Source: Lucinisca nassula (taxonomy: Eukaryota; Mollusca; Bivalvia; Lucinida; Lucinidae). Taken from it: a stretch of DNA of 64,000 nt. The position numbers and the translations under genes are program-made. The stretch covers positions 153,346,714 through 153,410,713 of the forward strand of contig OY757010.1 in the NCBI GenBank assembly GCA_963580285.1, in the 5' to 3' direction. The notes beneath the pieces were generated by a model, which was not told the DNA's origin, made no database searches, and was given only the letters and a program-made list of their open reading frames with translations. Numbering within the stretch: position 1 is the stretch's first letter; each line of letters starts with the position of its first letter. Of the stretch, positions 11,901 to 26,900 are shown one piece after another.

Positions 11901-14900
11901 TAGAACCTTCGACATTGGCACTGACGTTAATTCTAGTAGCAAAGACATGAAAATGTTTTTACACACCCAGCGATCTTTTTTATGTTTGGTTTTACGATCC
12001 TTTCAAGATTATTTCACTCACATCAAGCCGATCGTTAATCGGAGGTGAGTGAAAACTAGAGTACCCGATGAAAAACCTCCTGACCTTCCGTTGCAGAACT
12101 TCTCATTATGTGACCTATGCCATGCTCAAACATACACCGTTGAGAGACCTAATGATTAAGAGTCAGCACTCTTATCCACTAGGCCACGGAGGCCCGTTAC
12201 ACCCAGCGATCTTTATAAATGAGGAAATATAACGTTCTCTGTCTTTCCAACATTTACATATACGTATTATTAGAGCGTACCGAAAGATGTTCAGAATATA
12301 TAAATCTGTTCCTATCTGTGTAAAGTAAACTTTGCAAGTTTTGTTTATTTGTATTTAACGGCCCAGTCAACACTGATTTGGGTCTTTTTTGAGCATGTCA
12401 GTGTACCTATCCACGCTTTTCCTGAGCAGGCTTTTCCGTAAGCGGTTTACCAGTTCAGTGCACATTTTGTCGCCAAAAACTGCCCCTGCCCTTCCTGAAT
12501 CAGCGGAAGGGAGAGAATGACCATAGAAAAGATTTCATAATCTCCACGAAAGAATGTTGCCGACCCCGATAGGTATCGAACCCGAGTCTTCCTTATCGCC
12601 AGTCAGACTGCATCCGACTGAGCTACCACAGCCAGCCACACTTTGTGAGTAGTAGTAGTTATGTTCTGTTGTTTTTCGTTTCCATGGCCCCATGGACTTA
12701 CTCCATAATGGCATTGCAAGACGTAAAATTTGCGAAAATGACTGCTACTCCTGCAAAAGTAGTTTCTCTTTGGATATGTCTAAGGGGTATACTCTTAAAG
12801 GAAAGAATTTGCTCCTGGGGAGCAAATTCCCCCCTTTTAGAGTAGACCCCTTGAGAAGCAAATTCTTCCCCTTTTAGAGTAGACCCCTTTTTCAGTTGGA
12901 CAGAGCCAACAGAGTAGCAACCATAAGGTCCTTAAAATTGTATTTCCATAACGAAATCATGCCTATAGAATTGTGATCCCCTTTAATATGTTCTATAAAA
13001 GGGTTATCCTTTGGAAGCAAAGAATACACCACATAACTGAAAAATATGGTGTGCACATGTTTTCTGAACCAGACTAGCTAGTTTCAGCCAATTAGGCCTC
13101 ATCAGTGACCCTAAGATATTTTCCAAATTCCACAATGGAATCAATGAACCCAAAGGACAAGAAAATATAATCTACACTATGATGTAGGGCAGGGAGACGT
13201 TTTACCGCCGCCACACATTCCCACACACCAGTTGTAGTGAAGTTAAATACGTAGGTGACCAATTAATTGGAACACCCTAGCAGTCCGAACACCCAAAATT
13301 ATTTCGAATTTGTGGCTGAAAACTTTCTCATTTAATTCGAACTCCCAAATTTTTCAGAAATCAGAATTTTTAATACTTCGAACACACACAAAAAAAATGC
13401 CGAAAAATGCATCCAGAACAACAAGGGGGGAAACCTACGTCACGATGACGTCACAATTTTACACCAAGGCGGTCGCCATCTTGAAAGGAACTCTCGCTTC
13501 GGTAAGTATTTCTGTGTTAAACATATATTTTACGCACAATCTTGACATAGCTATTATCGCAGAGTACGGGCAAAATTACAATGTTTTGTCAGCAAAAACA
13601 ATTTTAGGCAAGCTTTAAGTAGTATGGATGAACACGTCGGATTTAGTTAATTTCAGCGATCCATTCGTCAACACTCTGGATATGAAAATCATTCATATGA
13701 AGCAGCGCAGTGTTTTCATTAATCCTCAAATAACGAGTACTCGACTTTTTCAGAAGCAAATACCATAGAAGTGTTTGTTTGTATTAAAATTAAAATTTTT
13801 GAACTTTAAAAGACGTTTTCAGTAAATGGTATCGTTAACACTCGATCTGAAAAGAGATACGTACACACTCTGAAAATCAGCATATAGTTGTTTCTCGTGA
13901 CAACCTGAAAAGCAGGGTAAAAGGCGCAACATTCTCTAAAGGTTACAAGTATCTTGGACAATAATGGTGGCCAGATGAACAGGCAGTTGTAATGTCCGCT
14001 CCCTTGTCACTTAAGAAGATATAGCCCACTCTGGAGCATTGTCGTACTTGCGTTGAGGTATAAAACAACAGAATTAGGTTTACATTTATCTCTGAAAATA
14101 AAAAGAGTCATACAGGCTAACGAAGAATAGGCAGACATCTCTTGAGGTCCTCAATGTTCTCTTACATGAGCGGAAAATACTGTCGTGGCTGAGAACTAAA
14201 CTTCTTGCAATGATATGCTCGTTATAAAAAGGCATTATCTTACTTTATTTAAGCCGGCCTCGGTTGCTCAGTTGGATGCGCGTCTGACTGGTGATCAGGA
14301 GGACGCGGCTTCGTTACCTGCCAGGGTCGGCAACATTCTTTCGTGGAGATTGATCATGGAATCTTTTCTATGGTCAGTCTCTCCCTTCCGCTGATTCAAG
14401 AATGGCAGTTGTCAGTTTCTGGCGATAGAATGTGCGCTGTACTGGTTAACGTATAAGCCTGCACAGAAAAAGTGTGAATATGTAAACTGACCGGGATAAA
14501 AATGACCTAAATATTGTTGACTGGGCCCTTAAACTCCAATACAAACAAACAAACTTACTTTAATTAAAGTAGTAATAGAACCGGTGGGTCAGCTGTCTCT
14601 TGGGTGGGTTTGAAAAATACACGGTGACTTAGACTGTAAACATTTGTTTATTCCTTACATCCGTGTACAAAAAACAAACAGTGTAGACCTTGATCAGATG
14701 CCGAGCTCTGTCGCGTCTTGTTAGGGCTTACACTGTTTGCTAAACCCAGCACACGATTTTAGTCCAGATTCTACTGATAACCATATTATTGAATACGCCG
14801 TCCTCACAGCTATAAGAATAAGGCGGCTATTTTCTATAAATAACAGCTACCTTTAGTGATGGTCAGGTGGACTTAAGCACTATTTTAAAAAAAGCTCCAT

Positions 14901-17900
14901 TGCTTAGTAACTTTTGTCGACCAAAAAACAATATTGTACACTGTAGCACAGTTTTAATGAAAAGTGTAACACTTTTTGTAACGTTAATTTGACATTTACC
15001 TCACTCGTTGCAGTATTTGGCATAACACCCACAAAAAGTAGGCATTTTGTGTAGTTTCAACGTTATTTATTTTAATTAATGAGCCGGTGCAAGAAAAAAA
15101 GTTACAATAAGGCAATTTATGTGCGACGATAGACTACCAAGATCAGCTTGCATACCCGGGCAGTCTGATCGGTGTATTTTTGAGTTTTAAAAACAGTAGT
15201 AATATTTGACACTTCCCACACCTGCTTGTTGTATAAACCGATCCTTATCGAGGCCCCGATGATATTTTTTCTCGTTACGCTGTTCAGGATCTGCTGTTGG
15301 ACTTGTGCGGTTGGTTAGGATTAAGAATCGTCCGTACAACGAGCAGGTGTGAGTAGTGTAATAGCTCACTATTGTTTCAAAAGCGAAATATTACACCGAT
15401 CAGATGCATGGACTGGTCTAGGTATTCACTAGTCGCACATGTCATATTTTAGCATTTGTCTTGCACCGGCTGATATATTGACAAAAACAAAACAAATAAC
15501 GTCTCAACTACAAAGATAAAAGAAAAACGTCTTCTATTTCCGCGCGATACGCAAAAAAACTACGAACGGCATAAACATATGAAATGATGATGCCTGTTTG
15601 GTTGAATTGAGGTCAACAGCACTTAGGTCATTTTCGAGACGTTACTTCCAATCTTTTCGGGACTTCTATCCAACATTAAGATGAAATGACATCTCAAACA
15701 ATGCCTTCAGTGAAACAAATAGGGATTCCTGAACATTGCATTTACTTCTATTTTATACACATGTACGGTCCAACTCGCACCACTTTTCCTGGGCAGGCTT
15801 GGGGTCTTTGGGTGTTTGTGTCGCTTGTATTATTTTATTTTGGATATCCTTTTGGCCATTTTGTGAGAAAGTAACGGTCCTTTTGGTTTCCCGCTGTTGG
15901 TGTTTCCGTTGGGGTATGTTGTTTCATGTTTGTGTTTCTTTCCCTTTGGTGATTCTGATGGGAGCTGTGGGTTAATTGTATCGATTCCTGGTCATTGCTT
16001 CTACTTCTAATTTGGACCCTCTAAGTGATTACCAGTATTCGCTTATATCCTTTTGTTTTGGACAGCCAACTGGCCATTTTGTTGGAAAGAAACTGTCCTT
16101 TTGGCTTTCCGCTAGTGATGTTTAGAGTCTAGTTATTTCATGCTTGTGTTTCTTTCCCTTTGGTGTCTCTGATGGGAGCAGTGGGTTAATTGTATCGATT
16201 CCTAATCATTGCCTTCACTTCTATTTTTCATATGCAGTTGGGATGATAACTTACATAGTGTAAGAGGCAGTGTTTTTCTTGACATCCCATTTCATCTTTA
16301 CTTTAATTCTTTCTCTCTATCATAGGTCTAAGTTAAATTTCATCAAAAATTTCCTAGGAACTATAAAATGTTGAAACTTCAATCTTTATCATAGTGTGGC
16401 TTTATTTTTATTTTCTTGTTGCCCTTGCTTCCAAAGGATTACATTTTTCTAGAAAGTAATATATTTCACAGTAGCTGGTATTATGGGAATATTTGGCGTC
16501 CGTAAAATGTTTATCTGCTCTTCATCAAAGTGTGGATTTATTTTTCAGTCATTTGGGATCATTGATGCCACTGCAGGGGTTCGTAAATGTTTGAGGGTTA
16601 GTGATGCGGCCTAACTGGCCGAAACTAGCTAGTCTGGTCCATAAAAAATCGTGTACACTCTACAGTTTTCAGTCTGTCTTGTAGTCCTTGCTTCAAAGGG
16701 ATTACCCTTTTCTAGAACATTTGTATGCAATGCAATAATGATGGCTTATATTGTATAAAAGGCGATAAGCATCTTCAGCTTATTTGTTCATCTATTCTTT
16801 AAATCTTCTCCCAAAAATTAGGCCAATATTAATATTTTGTCAACGTTTTCACAAGAACAAGAAAAGCTTGAAACCTAATTTCGCAGCATAGTCCTTGGGT
16901 GGGCCTCTACTTAGATTTTTCTAGCCTTAATAGCTTAATGAAACGCATGTCTTCCATGGGGCAGAGCCCAACTGAACTATGGTGAGTATAGTAGCCCAAT
17001 GGCCTCTTGTTTTTACAGATATTTTAAATCTGAACCATTTGTTTTATCGTCATTTTTTTCGCAACTCGGCGCAACATTGTAAATAGTTCAAGTGCGACAA
17101 TGTTCTAGACTGGACAATGTCTTCTTAAGTGACAAGAGAGCGGAAATTGTGATCGACTGTTCATCTGGCCACCACTATTGTCAAAGATACTTGTTACCCT
17201 GCTTTTCAGGTTGTTACGAGAAACAACTATATGTGGCCTAGTGGTTAAGAGCGCTGACTCTTGATCATTAGGTCTCTCACCGCTATGGTTCGAGCCTCGC
17301 TCGGGTCATATTTGAGACGCCAAGTTCTGCGACGGAAGGTCATGTGGTTTTTCTCCGTGTACTCCGGTTTTCGACCACTTCTGATTACCGATCGGCTCGA
17401 TATGAGTGAAATAATCTTGAAAGGGCCGTAAAACCAAAAACAAAAAAAACAAAACAAAAAAAAACAAACAACTATATGCTGGTTTTCAGAGTGTGTACGT
17501 ATCTCATTTCTGGTCGAGTGTTAACAATACCATTTACTGAAAATGTCTTATAAAGTTCAAAAATTTTGATTTTAATACTAATAAACACTTCTATGGTATT
17601 TTCTTCTGAAAAAGTCGTGTACTCGTTATGAGAGGATTAATGCAAACACTGCGCTGCTTCATATGAATGATTTTCATATCCAGAGTGTTGACGAATGGAT
17701 CGCTGAAATGAACTAAATCCAACGTGTTTATCCATACTACTGAAAGCCTGCACAAATTTCTTTTTGCAGACAAAACATTGTTATTTCGCCCGTACTCTGC
17801 GATAAAAGATGTGTCAAGATTGTGCTTAAATCATCTGTTTAACACAAAAACACTTACCGAAGCGAGAGGTACTTTCAAGATGGCGGCTGCCATTGTCTTT

Positions 17901-20900
17901 CTGTGTGACGTCATCGTGACGTAGGTTTCCCCCCTTGAACAAGCATTTCGGACCGTTCCCGGGTTTATCATTACAACATCGTACTGGTCGTATATGAGCT
18001 AGCGCACGAAAAAAAGAAAACTTAGCATGAAATGTGACTCGGATTAACATGCACTCTGTAAGGCAAATGGTTTTCACTTCTCTCACTTTGGATAGGCCTG
18101 TGGTAGTGGAAGGTTCATACCCTCACCGAGTACTGATCAGACTGCGAGAAACGCAGGCTGCAAGTGCTTAGATCAACCTTGATGAGCCACAGGAGTTTCG
18201 CTTATTTATGTTGTGAAAATCCCATCGTCTGCATCAGGCTCATGCGATCAGCGAAGACTCTAATCGGATTGCATGAATGAGTACGCTAAGATGTGTCTTC
18301 GCTGGTTTCTCAACGACCTGCAAACACTGAACATGCGCACCCACTACCGGTATGCAAGGCAAATGGTTTCACTTAGCCTTGTGACTTCGTAAGATTTAAG
18401 GGTTCAGTAAAGACTGATCTCATTGCATCGATGTTCAGGCTGATCCTAGTCGGTGATGTAGCATTGTGGCCTACAAAGGCTTGGATCACCATGCATATGC
18501 AAGTGTTTTCGCTTTGCTCTCAGACTTGGAGCGTAGCTTCAGCTTTCATTATTATTTGTGTGACAGTGTTACCCTTCACCGGACTACTTCGATGGGCATT
18601 GAATTGCTACATGCCCCCGGCTTACGCTGATTTGAGACTGCTTATTAGTAAACAGAGAACACACAAACAAGGCTGCGCAGTCTCGACTGAGTCTTCACTA
18701 TGCGCTTAAACAATATAGGTGGGGTGTGGGGGTGAAGTATCTATGCGCCTAGCTCCACTGGGTAGCTGCACGTGCGGGTTTCAACATCCCATCCCATATA
18801 TACATGTAGCTGGACTTTGTCTGCTGCGGTGTAGCCGGAACAAAAGAAAATATTACGGACTATAAGGAAATTCTTTGAAAAATCCTCTTTTTCCTAGAGA
18901 TGGGCTACTCTTAAGAAAAGAATTTGCTCCAAACAAATCAATTTCTGTTATTCCTGAGATCACAAATTGACTCGCCCATTTTAAAGGGAATAGTGATAGT
19001 TCAATAGGTGTAAATGTCATTAATGACAATGTGTATCGCATTCAAAGACCCCCTGCACACACTGACTTATTTATAGATCAAACATTTCTGCACTGCATAA
19101 GTGATATTTATAACTTCTAATCACGTGCGGATTGACAGGGCCACGGTAAAAAAACCTAGTTGTATAAAATATTGAACACAGCCTGATCCAATGTATGGAA
19201 TTCTTTCAGATCAAACAGTTCTAACACTGATAAATTTCCAATCTGATATTTTCTAATAATTCCAACACCCGGATCAGTATTTATTTTTTTACTGTTCGAA
19301 TTAGTTGGTCATTAACATTATGTTCAATGAAAGGGTTATCCTTTGGAAGCAAGGAATACACCACAGAACTGAAAAATATGGAGTGTACATGTTTTCTGGG
19401 CCAGACTAGCTAGTTTCGGCCAATTAGGCCTCATCAGTTACCCTCAGATATTGTCAAAATTCCACAATGGAATCAATGATCCAAATATAATCTACACTTT
19501 TATATAGTAAAGCTCGGGTTTACAGGGGTATACATTAATTTCCGTATTCATTCTCTGAAACACTGGATTGTGGGTACTCGATAGAATCGCCTCGTCGAGG
19601 CGTTTCTGTCGACTCCCCGCAATCTATGTTTTGAGCAAAAAAGGCAAATATTCCAATTTTTCTTTTTAAAATTTCTTTTTCTTTGGCCAAAAAATAACAA
19701 TGTATTTGAATAGGTGTGTTTCGATATACGGTAAAACTGGTAGACTAACTGCCACACCTGCCAGGTGTATCAAATTTCCCTTAAGATATTTTTATTGTTG
19801 GAGTTGAAACGCTTGCTTTTTGGTCTGTTTCGCTATTCAGACAGCTATTCAGTGTTTCCTGTAATTGCAGTATAGTATTGCACCATCGTTTAAGCTGATT
19901 GGTTGATCGCGTCACGTGCCCCTCCATGGAACAGCTACAATCTGGTCATTATACCCGGTTTGCCCGCCTCATGGCGACCAAACCAATAAGAAAAATATCA
20001 CTGATTTTCACCAGAAAAGTAGCCATTTTGAAGATATAAAAGATTATACTATGACGCACTGATGTGTTATCGTAATGTATCAGAATTTTGTTTTCAAGCA
20101 CAGTAAATCAGACTCTGTATACACCGGGTAAACTGATTCAATATGCCCTTCGTTGTAATAAAACACCAGAGTAATATTACTCAAGGCAATTTATTAATAA
20201 GATGTTAATATGCAGCACATGTCCCATGTTAGTTTAACAATAAACACTTAACGGTACACTTACCTGTTGATTTAACAGGATTAACACATACGACGCCAAT
20301 CACAACAATTATCGTCTGCTTTGTCGTCTGCTGTTAACTTTGACATTCATTTTTGCAAACAATGTGGACCCAGATCAGACTGCTCCTCCAGGAGCTGTAT
20401 GATCAGGGTCCACTCTGTTTTGCCTGCAAGAAGGTGCAGCGGACAACATAAAGAGACAACATTTTTTTTAAACATTTCTTGGCATCTTAAGAGTTAATTC
20501 ATGACATTCATCAATGCCAACTATTGTTTTACGGTTAGGGCCCCCTCAAGTTGATTTCACTTATTGTTAACAAGTGAACACCCCATAAACTCCACTTTAT
20601 ATGCAGAAAACTGGGCTTTAGAGAGGTTTATACTGTTTTTTATTTCTGCTCCAAGACATGTTGTGGGTTTTCCTGAGGCAGTTCTAACAAGCGCCCACAA
20701 CCTGTATGTCATACAGATGTTTTATTTTAATTGTTAATTAGAGGTGGACGAAAACTGGAGTAACCGGAAAAAATGCTTGACCTATTATAGAGAAATAGAT
20801 AGATAACAAACTAGATGTGTAAATGTATTAAAAAGAAAGCAAAGTAAAAGGAATTCGCTTTATAAAAAACATGCGCATGAAATATAAATCAACTGATTTT

Positions 20901-23900
20901 TTTTTTAAAAAATGATTTGTATTTCATCTTGTGAAATTTCTGAAAGGTTTCACATTCTTGCTCCAAAACATTTTTAAATATTTTTATCTGTTATTAAGAC
21001 AATCTTTTATTAAGACCACATTTGGTCAGCCAAAAATGTGGTCTTAATATAGCAAATTAGATGTACATTTAATAAATTACTCATTTGATAGTAGAAACCA
21101 TGCATATCTTAATTTTCAGTTATGAAATTATATGCAAATCAAATCTCAGATAAGAGTTTGATGACAGGACAAAGGATTAGTTAACTCCATGTTAACTCCC
21201 TAGTGAACTATAGTTAACTAGGGAGTGAACTTGTAGTCAACTCTAGGGTCCAAATGTAGTCTGAATGTAGTCAACTCCTAGTTAACTTGGTGTAAAGATT
21301 CGTCTGAATGGTACTGTAGCAAGCCCCGCACAGAGATCATTCCGCATACATTATACATGTTCCTGCTTCGATTTACTCGATGCTGACTGTATACATTACA
21401 CAGGAGATACCTTCTTACTAGAGGTTCTACTACACTTTTGAGTTCGATCAAAAGGTTTTAGTTTTATCGTATTTATTCACAGAGGCATACAGTCTATAAC
21501 CAGATATAAATATGTTCTTGTAAGGATTTGAATGAAAGCTTGAAAAAGCTTATTAAATTCATTAGCTGACCCATGAAACTGTCAGAAATATTTACAGTAC
21601 AGTGTTGATCATTATCACACGGTTTATATTTAATAGGACCGAGAGCTTGTCAGTATAATGTATTAATATATAGATTATATTCTATTTAATATATAAACTT
21701 TGAACTGGCTAAAACTAAACACAAATTTTCTCTGGATCTCAACCGTAATACAAAAAAAGAGTAATTGACAAAATGTTACTTGTAACGATCTGCATAATTT
21801 TGCTTTCAGTATCAAAATGCATTCAGTCTTCAGTTGATTCCGATTAAGGTCATAATACGAGTCTTTCATTTTCAGAAGTGTGATCTATTGCAACAGTTTG
21901 GAAAAAGAAATACACAAGTTTGCAATGAGTGCTGCCATTCTGCAGGATGCAACCGACATCTCTGTGTTTCAGGTGCAGTATTCCTCTTGTTATTAGACGC
22001 GGATATTTTTTTTTTTTTGCAAAAGCAGGACGCGGCCAAAATTCGTGCCCGTCCAGGACGAATTAATTCTACAAACTAGAAAGGGAAAGACGCACAAACA
22101 TGAATTAACTAGACTCTATTGGAAACATTAATAACGGAAAGCCAAAAAGACAATAACTTTCCCACAAATTGGCCAATTGTCTATCCAAAACAAAAATATT
22201 TGTGCGATACACATGTTCAAAGACGAATTATAACAATAATAAACCGCAACAGAAGAACTTCATTGGAACGATTAGTGAAAAGTATTTCACTTGGGGTGGG
22301 GTGGGTGTGGGTGTGTGTGTGGGGGGGGGGGGGGCTTAAATAGATTTTACGAGTCCGCATTCCTCGCCCTTACTTCCGTCGCTATTTACAGAAATAATTT
22401 GTTCAGTCCGCTTGTAGGCTCGGTTTTCTTTTGCTCCAGAATTTCAGTGTTTTTTTTTGGCTGTCGAGTCCACACCGTTGTTTCATCTTTGTGGTTGTTT
22501 GATTTTTGTGTTCACAGAGGTGTTGCACTGAAGAGTTAGTGGGCCTTCATGCGGACGGAACTGAACAACTTATTTGTCTAAATCGCGACGGAACTTAGCG
22601 CGAGGATTGTGGCCACGTAAAATCGATTCAAGCCCAGCCCAGAGTAGAATTCGTTTCACTGACCGTTCCAATGCGGTTCTTCTGTTGCGGTTAATTTTTG
22701 TTATGGCTATTTTTGGGGGAAAGTAACTGTCCTTTCGACTTTCCGCTATTGATGTTGCCATTAGGGTCTAGTTGTTCCATGTTTGTGTTTCTTCCCTTGG
22801 TGTCTCTGATGAGAGCTGTTGGTTAATTGTATCGAATCCAGGTTATTGCCTTCACTTCTATTTCCTAACTCATCAGTCCAACATCTCCGAGAACACAAAA
22901 ATCAAACAAACACAGAGATGTAACAGCGGCGAGGACTCAACAGCAAGAAATAACTGATATGCTGGAGCAAAAGAAAACCAACGGACTTCGATGGTTCCGG
23001 CCCAGAGATAGACCAGCAGGTACCTACCAACATTACATAAAAGTGAATTTTAGTTATAAGCAAGCCTTTACACTTGAACCGTCATAGAATCTGAGGCCCG
23101 ATCCATCGGCGTGCAAATAAAGAGGGAATCCATGTTATCAACCGTGATTGGGTTAACTACCATGCATGTAGGCTGTCGTATAACATTTATGTTATACTCT
23201 ATCTTTTTATATCGAAAGTAGAAGTAAAACAAAGATCAGGAATTGATACAATTAACTTACTCCACCCATAAAAGACACCAAAGGGAAAGAAATACAAACA
23301 TTAAGCGACCAGACCATAATGGAAACCTAAACTAAGGAAGGCCATAAGGACAGTTACTTTCCCACAAAATGGCCATATGACCATCCAAAATTAAAAGACA
23401 CAAGTGATACACACAGTAAGTTACAAACAACAACATAAATAAATCGCCACAGAAGAGCCGCCTTGGAACGGTCAGTGGAAGATTTCCACTGGGGGGCTTA
23501 AATCGATTTTACGTGGCCACAATCCTCGCCCTTACTTCCGTCGCGATTTAGACAAATAATTTGTTCAGTCCGCATGAAGGCCTCCTAACTCATCAGTGCA
23601 ACATCTCCGTGAACACAAAAATCAAAGAACCACAGAGATGAGACAACGGTGAAGACTCGACAGCAAGAAACCACTGAAATGCTGGAGCAAAAGAAAACCA
23701 ACAGTTAGACTCCGATGAGCCCGACCAGAGACAGAGCATCAGGCACCAACCAACATTATCTCTCTAATTCTCAATAAGCCTTTACGTTGGAGCCGTCATA
23801 GAATCTGAGGCCTGACCCACCGGCGTGCAATTAAAGAGGGAAGCAAAGTTGCCAACCGTGATTGGGTTAACTACCATGCATGCAGTCTGTCGTATAATAT

Positions 23901-26900
23901 CCATGTTGTACCCACTCTTTTTATATCGAAGAATGATTTTACGAAATTGGGTGCTGAAGTCATTGCGGTTATATATTTTTCTGAATTTATATACTAAGTC
24001 ACCATAAAATTCGGGTTCCGATAGACCTTGTTGCAGAAGAGATTTAAGTCCAATATTGAATTTTGAAATAAAATCAGAATGGCGTCTATAAAATTTTGAA
24101 AAGGCTTTGCGTAGTTTATGGTACCGATAACCCTGATTAAGGAGTTTAGCCGTTAATAATTTATTACGAGTGTTGAAGTCAGTTACATGACTACACACTC
24201 TAGCAAATCGAATTAATTGCGAAATATAAACGCCATAGGATGGCGCACGAGGAACATCACCATCCAAAAAAGGAAAATTTACAATCTCAAAATCAAAGTC
24301 ATCGCGTTTATCATAAATTTTGCACGAAACAAATCCATCTACAATAGATAGATGTAAATCCAAAAACGGGGCCTCGGTATCAGAAGAATTTGCTTTATTT
24401 ACTGAAGTTCTAGGGAGTAAATCTGACTGATCAAACCATCAAAATAGGTATTATCAATATTTAATAAATCATCTAAATATCTAGAAGTAGAGCTAAAAGC
24501 TTCAATAATTTCAGATTGGTTATCAATGGAAAGCGACAAAATGAAGTCTCTTTCATAACAATACAAGAACAGATCAGCCACAAGAGGTGCGCAATTAGTA
24601 CCCATCGGAATACCCACAATTTGTCTAAATAACTTAGTACCGAATCTAATATAAATATTGTCAAGTAGAAAGGTGAGGGCATCACACACTTTCTGACATG
24701 ACCAAAGTGTATAATTCTTATGCTCTTTAGAAGTGAAAAATGCATTTCTGACATTACATGCAAGATAGAGAGAATCTTCTCTGTGAAAAGCCCATTCAAT
24801 TAAATCATTAAGCTTTTCTGAAGATTGATTTTACGAAATTGGGTACTGACTCATTGCAAGTATATATATTTTTTCTGCATTTATATCCTAAGTCCCCATA
24901 AAATTCGGGTTCAGATAGACCTTGTTGCAGAAGACATTGAAGTCCAACACTGATTTTTTAAAACTAAATCATTATGACGTCGATAAAACTTATTTTCTTT
25001 GCCTAGTTTATGATACCGATAACTCTGTTTAAGAAGTTTATCAGTTAACAATTTATTACGAGTGTTGAAGACAGTTACATGCCTAGACACTCTGGCAAAT
25101 CGAATGAATTGTGAAATATAAACGCCATGGGATGCCGCACGAGGAACATCGCCCTCCAAGAAAGGAAAATCTACAATCTCAACCCTCGCCCTCAGTTCCA
25201 GTGCAGTATCAAACATGATAACAATACCAAATTGTTCCGCGTTCGGGTCAAAATAAAATATATAGTAAAATGGTCATGTATAGATAAATACCATCATGAA
25301 TCACGGTTGAAGACTCAACAGCAATCCTACGTCAGAGCAGAAGAAAACCACCAGGTAGACCACGGAGGGTCGAGCCCAGTCACTGTTGATAACTTTGCCT
25401 CCCTCTTTAATTGCGCGCCGGTGGGTCGGGCCTCAAACTTTATGACGGTTCCAGCCTAAAGACTTATTTAATTAAAGTCTGTTGATGCCCTATGCTCTTT
25501 CTCTGGTCGGGCCAGCTAGGGTCCAACTGTTGCTTTTCTTTTGCTTCAGCATATCAGTTATTTCATGCTGTCGAGTTCTCATAGTTGTTTCCTTTCTGCA
25601 TTTAATTGATTTTTATGTTCTGAGAGACGTTGAACTGAGGAGATAGAAATCCTTTATGCAGACTGAAAAAATTATTTGGGCCCCGTCAAGCGATTTTGGT
25701 TCGTATCGCCTATGCGAGCAGCGAAGGTTCAGGCGAGCCTGCGCATCCGCGCAGTCTCGCCAGAACCGTCGCTGCTCGCTCATACAAGCAGTGAATCAAG
25801 AGGAACCTTCAGACAGAAAGCCATATCCCTGGCCCCTCTGAATGGCTGGGCATGCACAGTTAAAATTTGTCATGACGGAATGCTGGAAGACACAAATTCG
25901 CTTTGCGGGGCTCATTTGTCAATACCACGACAGAACCAAGGGCGAGGATAGTGGACACGTGAAATCGATGAAAGGCCCACTCCCTCCCAATAAAAACATT
26001 TTACTGATCATTCTAATGAGGTTTTCCCGTTTACGTTTATTTTTGTTACAGTTCGTCTTTGCATGTAAGTATTGCTAATATCTTTTTATTTTGAATAGCC
26101 TTTTGGCAAGTGTATGGTAAAGTAACCTTTGCTTTGGATTTTCGTTTGTAGTGAAGTTGTTTTATGTTGGTGTTTCTCTCCCTTTGGTGTCTTGGATGGG
26201 AATTGTGAGGTAACTATATCAATTCCTGATCAATGCCTTCACTTCTATAAGTCAAATTTCATATATGGTGGAACAAAACTTCCTTACTTGGTTTAGGTCA
26301 CATAATCAAGATGACTATTATGGTAAAAATCTTCAGAAATTCGGTAGACATACTAAAGCACGGTTTTTGTAATAGTTTCGACTGCATATGGAATGTCTAG
26401 CAAAAAGGTACATATGATCTGCAAGGATATAGACTAGAAATTGCGCGAAATTACCAGGCATTACTCTTTATACTAAACCTGATCCCTAGATGTTTTCCGT
26501 GAAATGCAAAATAGAAGTGTAGGCAATGATCAGGAATCGATACAATTAACCCACAGCTCCCATCAGAGACACCAAAGGGAAAGAGACAGAACAGGAAACA
26601 ACTAGACTCTAATGGAAACATAAAAAGCGGAAAGCCAAAAAGACAGTAACTTTCCCACAAAATGGTCAACTGACTGTCCAAAACAAAACGATATAAGCGA
26701 TACACACACTCCTCGATAGCGCAGCGATTAACGCGTTCGACTCATGATCGAGAGGTTGTGCGTTCGAATCCGGCACCCGGTATTGAGGTGTGTCCTTGGG
26801 CAAGACACGTAATGACACTACCTCACTCCACCCAGGTGTAAATGGGTAGCAGTAGTGTAATAGTCACTGCCTCTCTCTCTCGCCCGCGAAAACATCAGGA

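Larger units (their letters stand above)
13422..17937. mobile_element. Large foldback DNA element with about 630 bp terminal inverted repeats
   Basis: The ends are CAAGGGGGGAAACCTACGTC and its exact complement, flanked on both sides by AACAA (13417-13421 and 17938-17942), a 5 bp target duplication. The arms run inward from 13422 to about 14055 and from 17937 to about 17085, and the right arm holds an inserted tRNA-SINE at 17227-17460. Both arm ends carry TGACGTCA, a CGCCATCTTG box and then GGTAAGT. The interior contains SINE, family A and Penelope-like fragments. I recognise no transposase frame, so it is probably non-autonomous. The superfamily is undetermined. Confidence 0.8.
5829..21875 (+). 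other. Giant intron of gene 1
   Basis: About 16 kb separate exons b and c. It is packed with SINEs, MITEs, hairpins and the 4.5 kb foldback element. I saw no exon with cysteine patterns inside. Confidence 0.6.

Noticed and set aside
13310..13618. 102-codon frame as a gene
   Set aside because: It runs across the border of the foldback element and its left arm; the inverted counterpart at 17850 does not keep the frame.
23782..24363. 193-codon minus-strand frame as a host gene
   Set aside because: It is the C-terminal half of a retroelement RT that recurs in several copies, with the catalytic part one frameshift upstream.
24399..24689. LTR retrotransposon or retrovirus-like polymerase
   Set aside because: The GIPMG..AP..ADL and YLDD blocks, truncated copies with a shared 3' end and absence of LTR, protease or RNase H signals do not fit.
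26711..26785. Functional tRNA gene
   Set aside because: tRNA-like head, but followed by a SINE body with a second truncated copy at 40648; no convincing acceptor stem.
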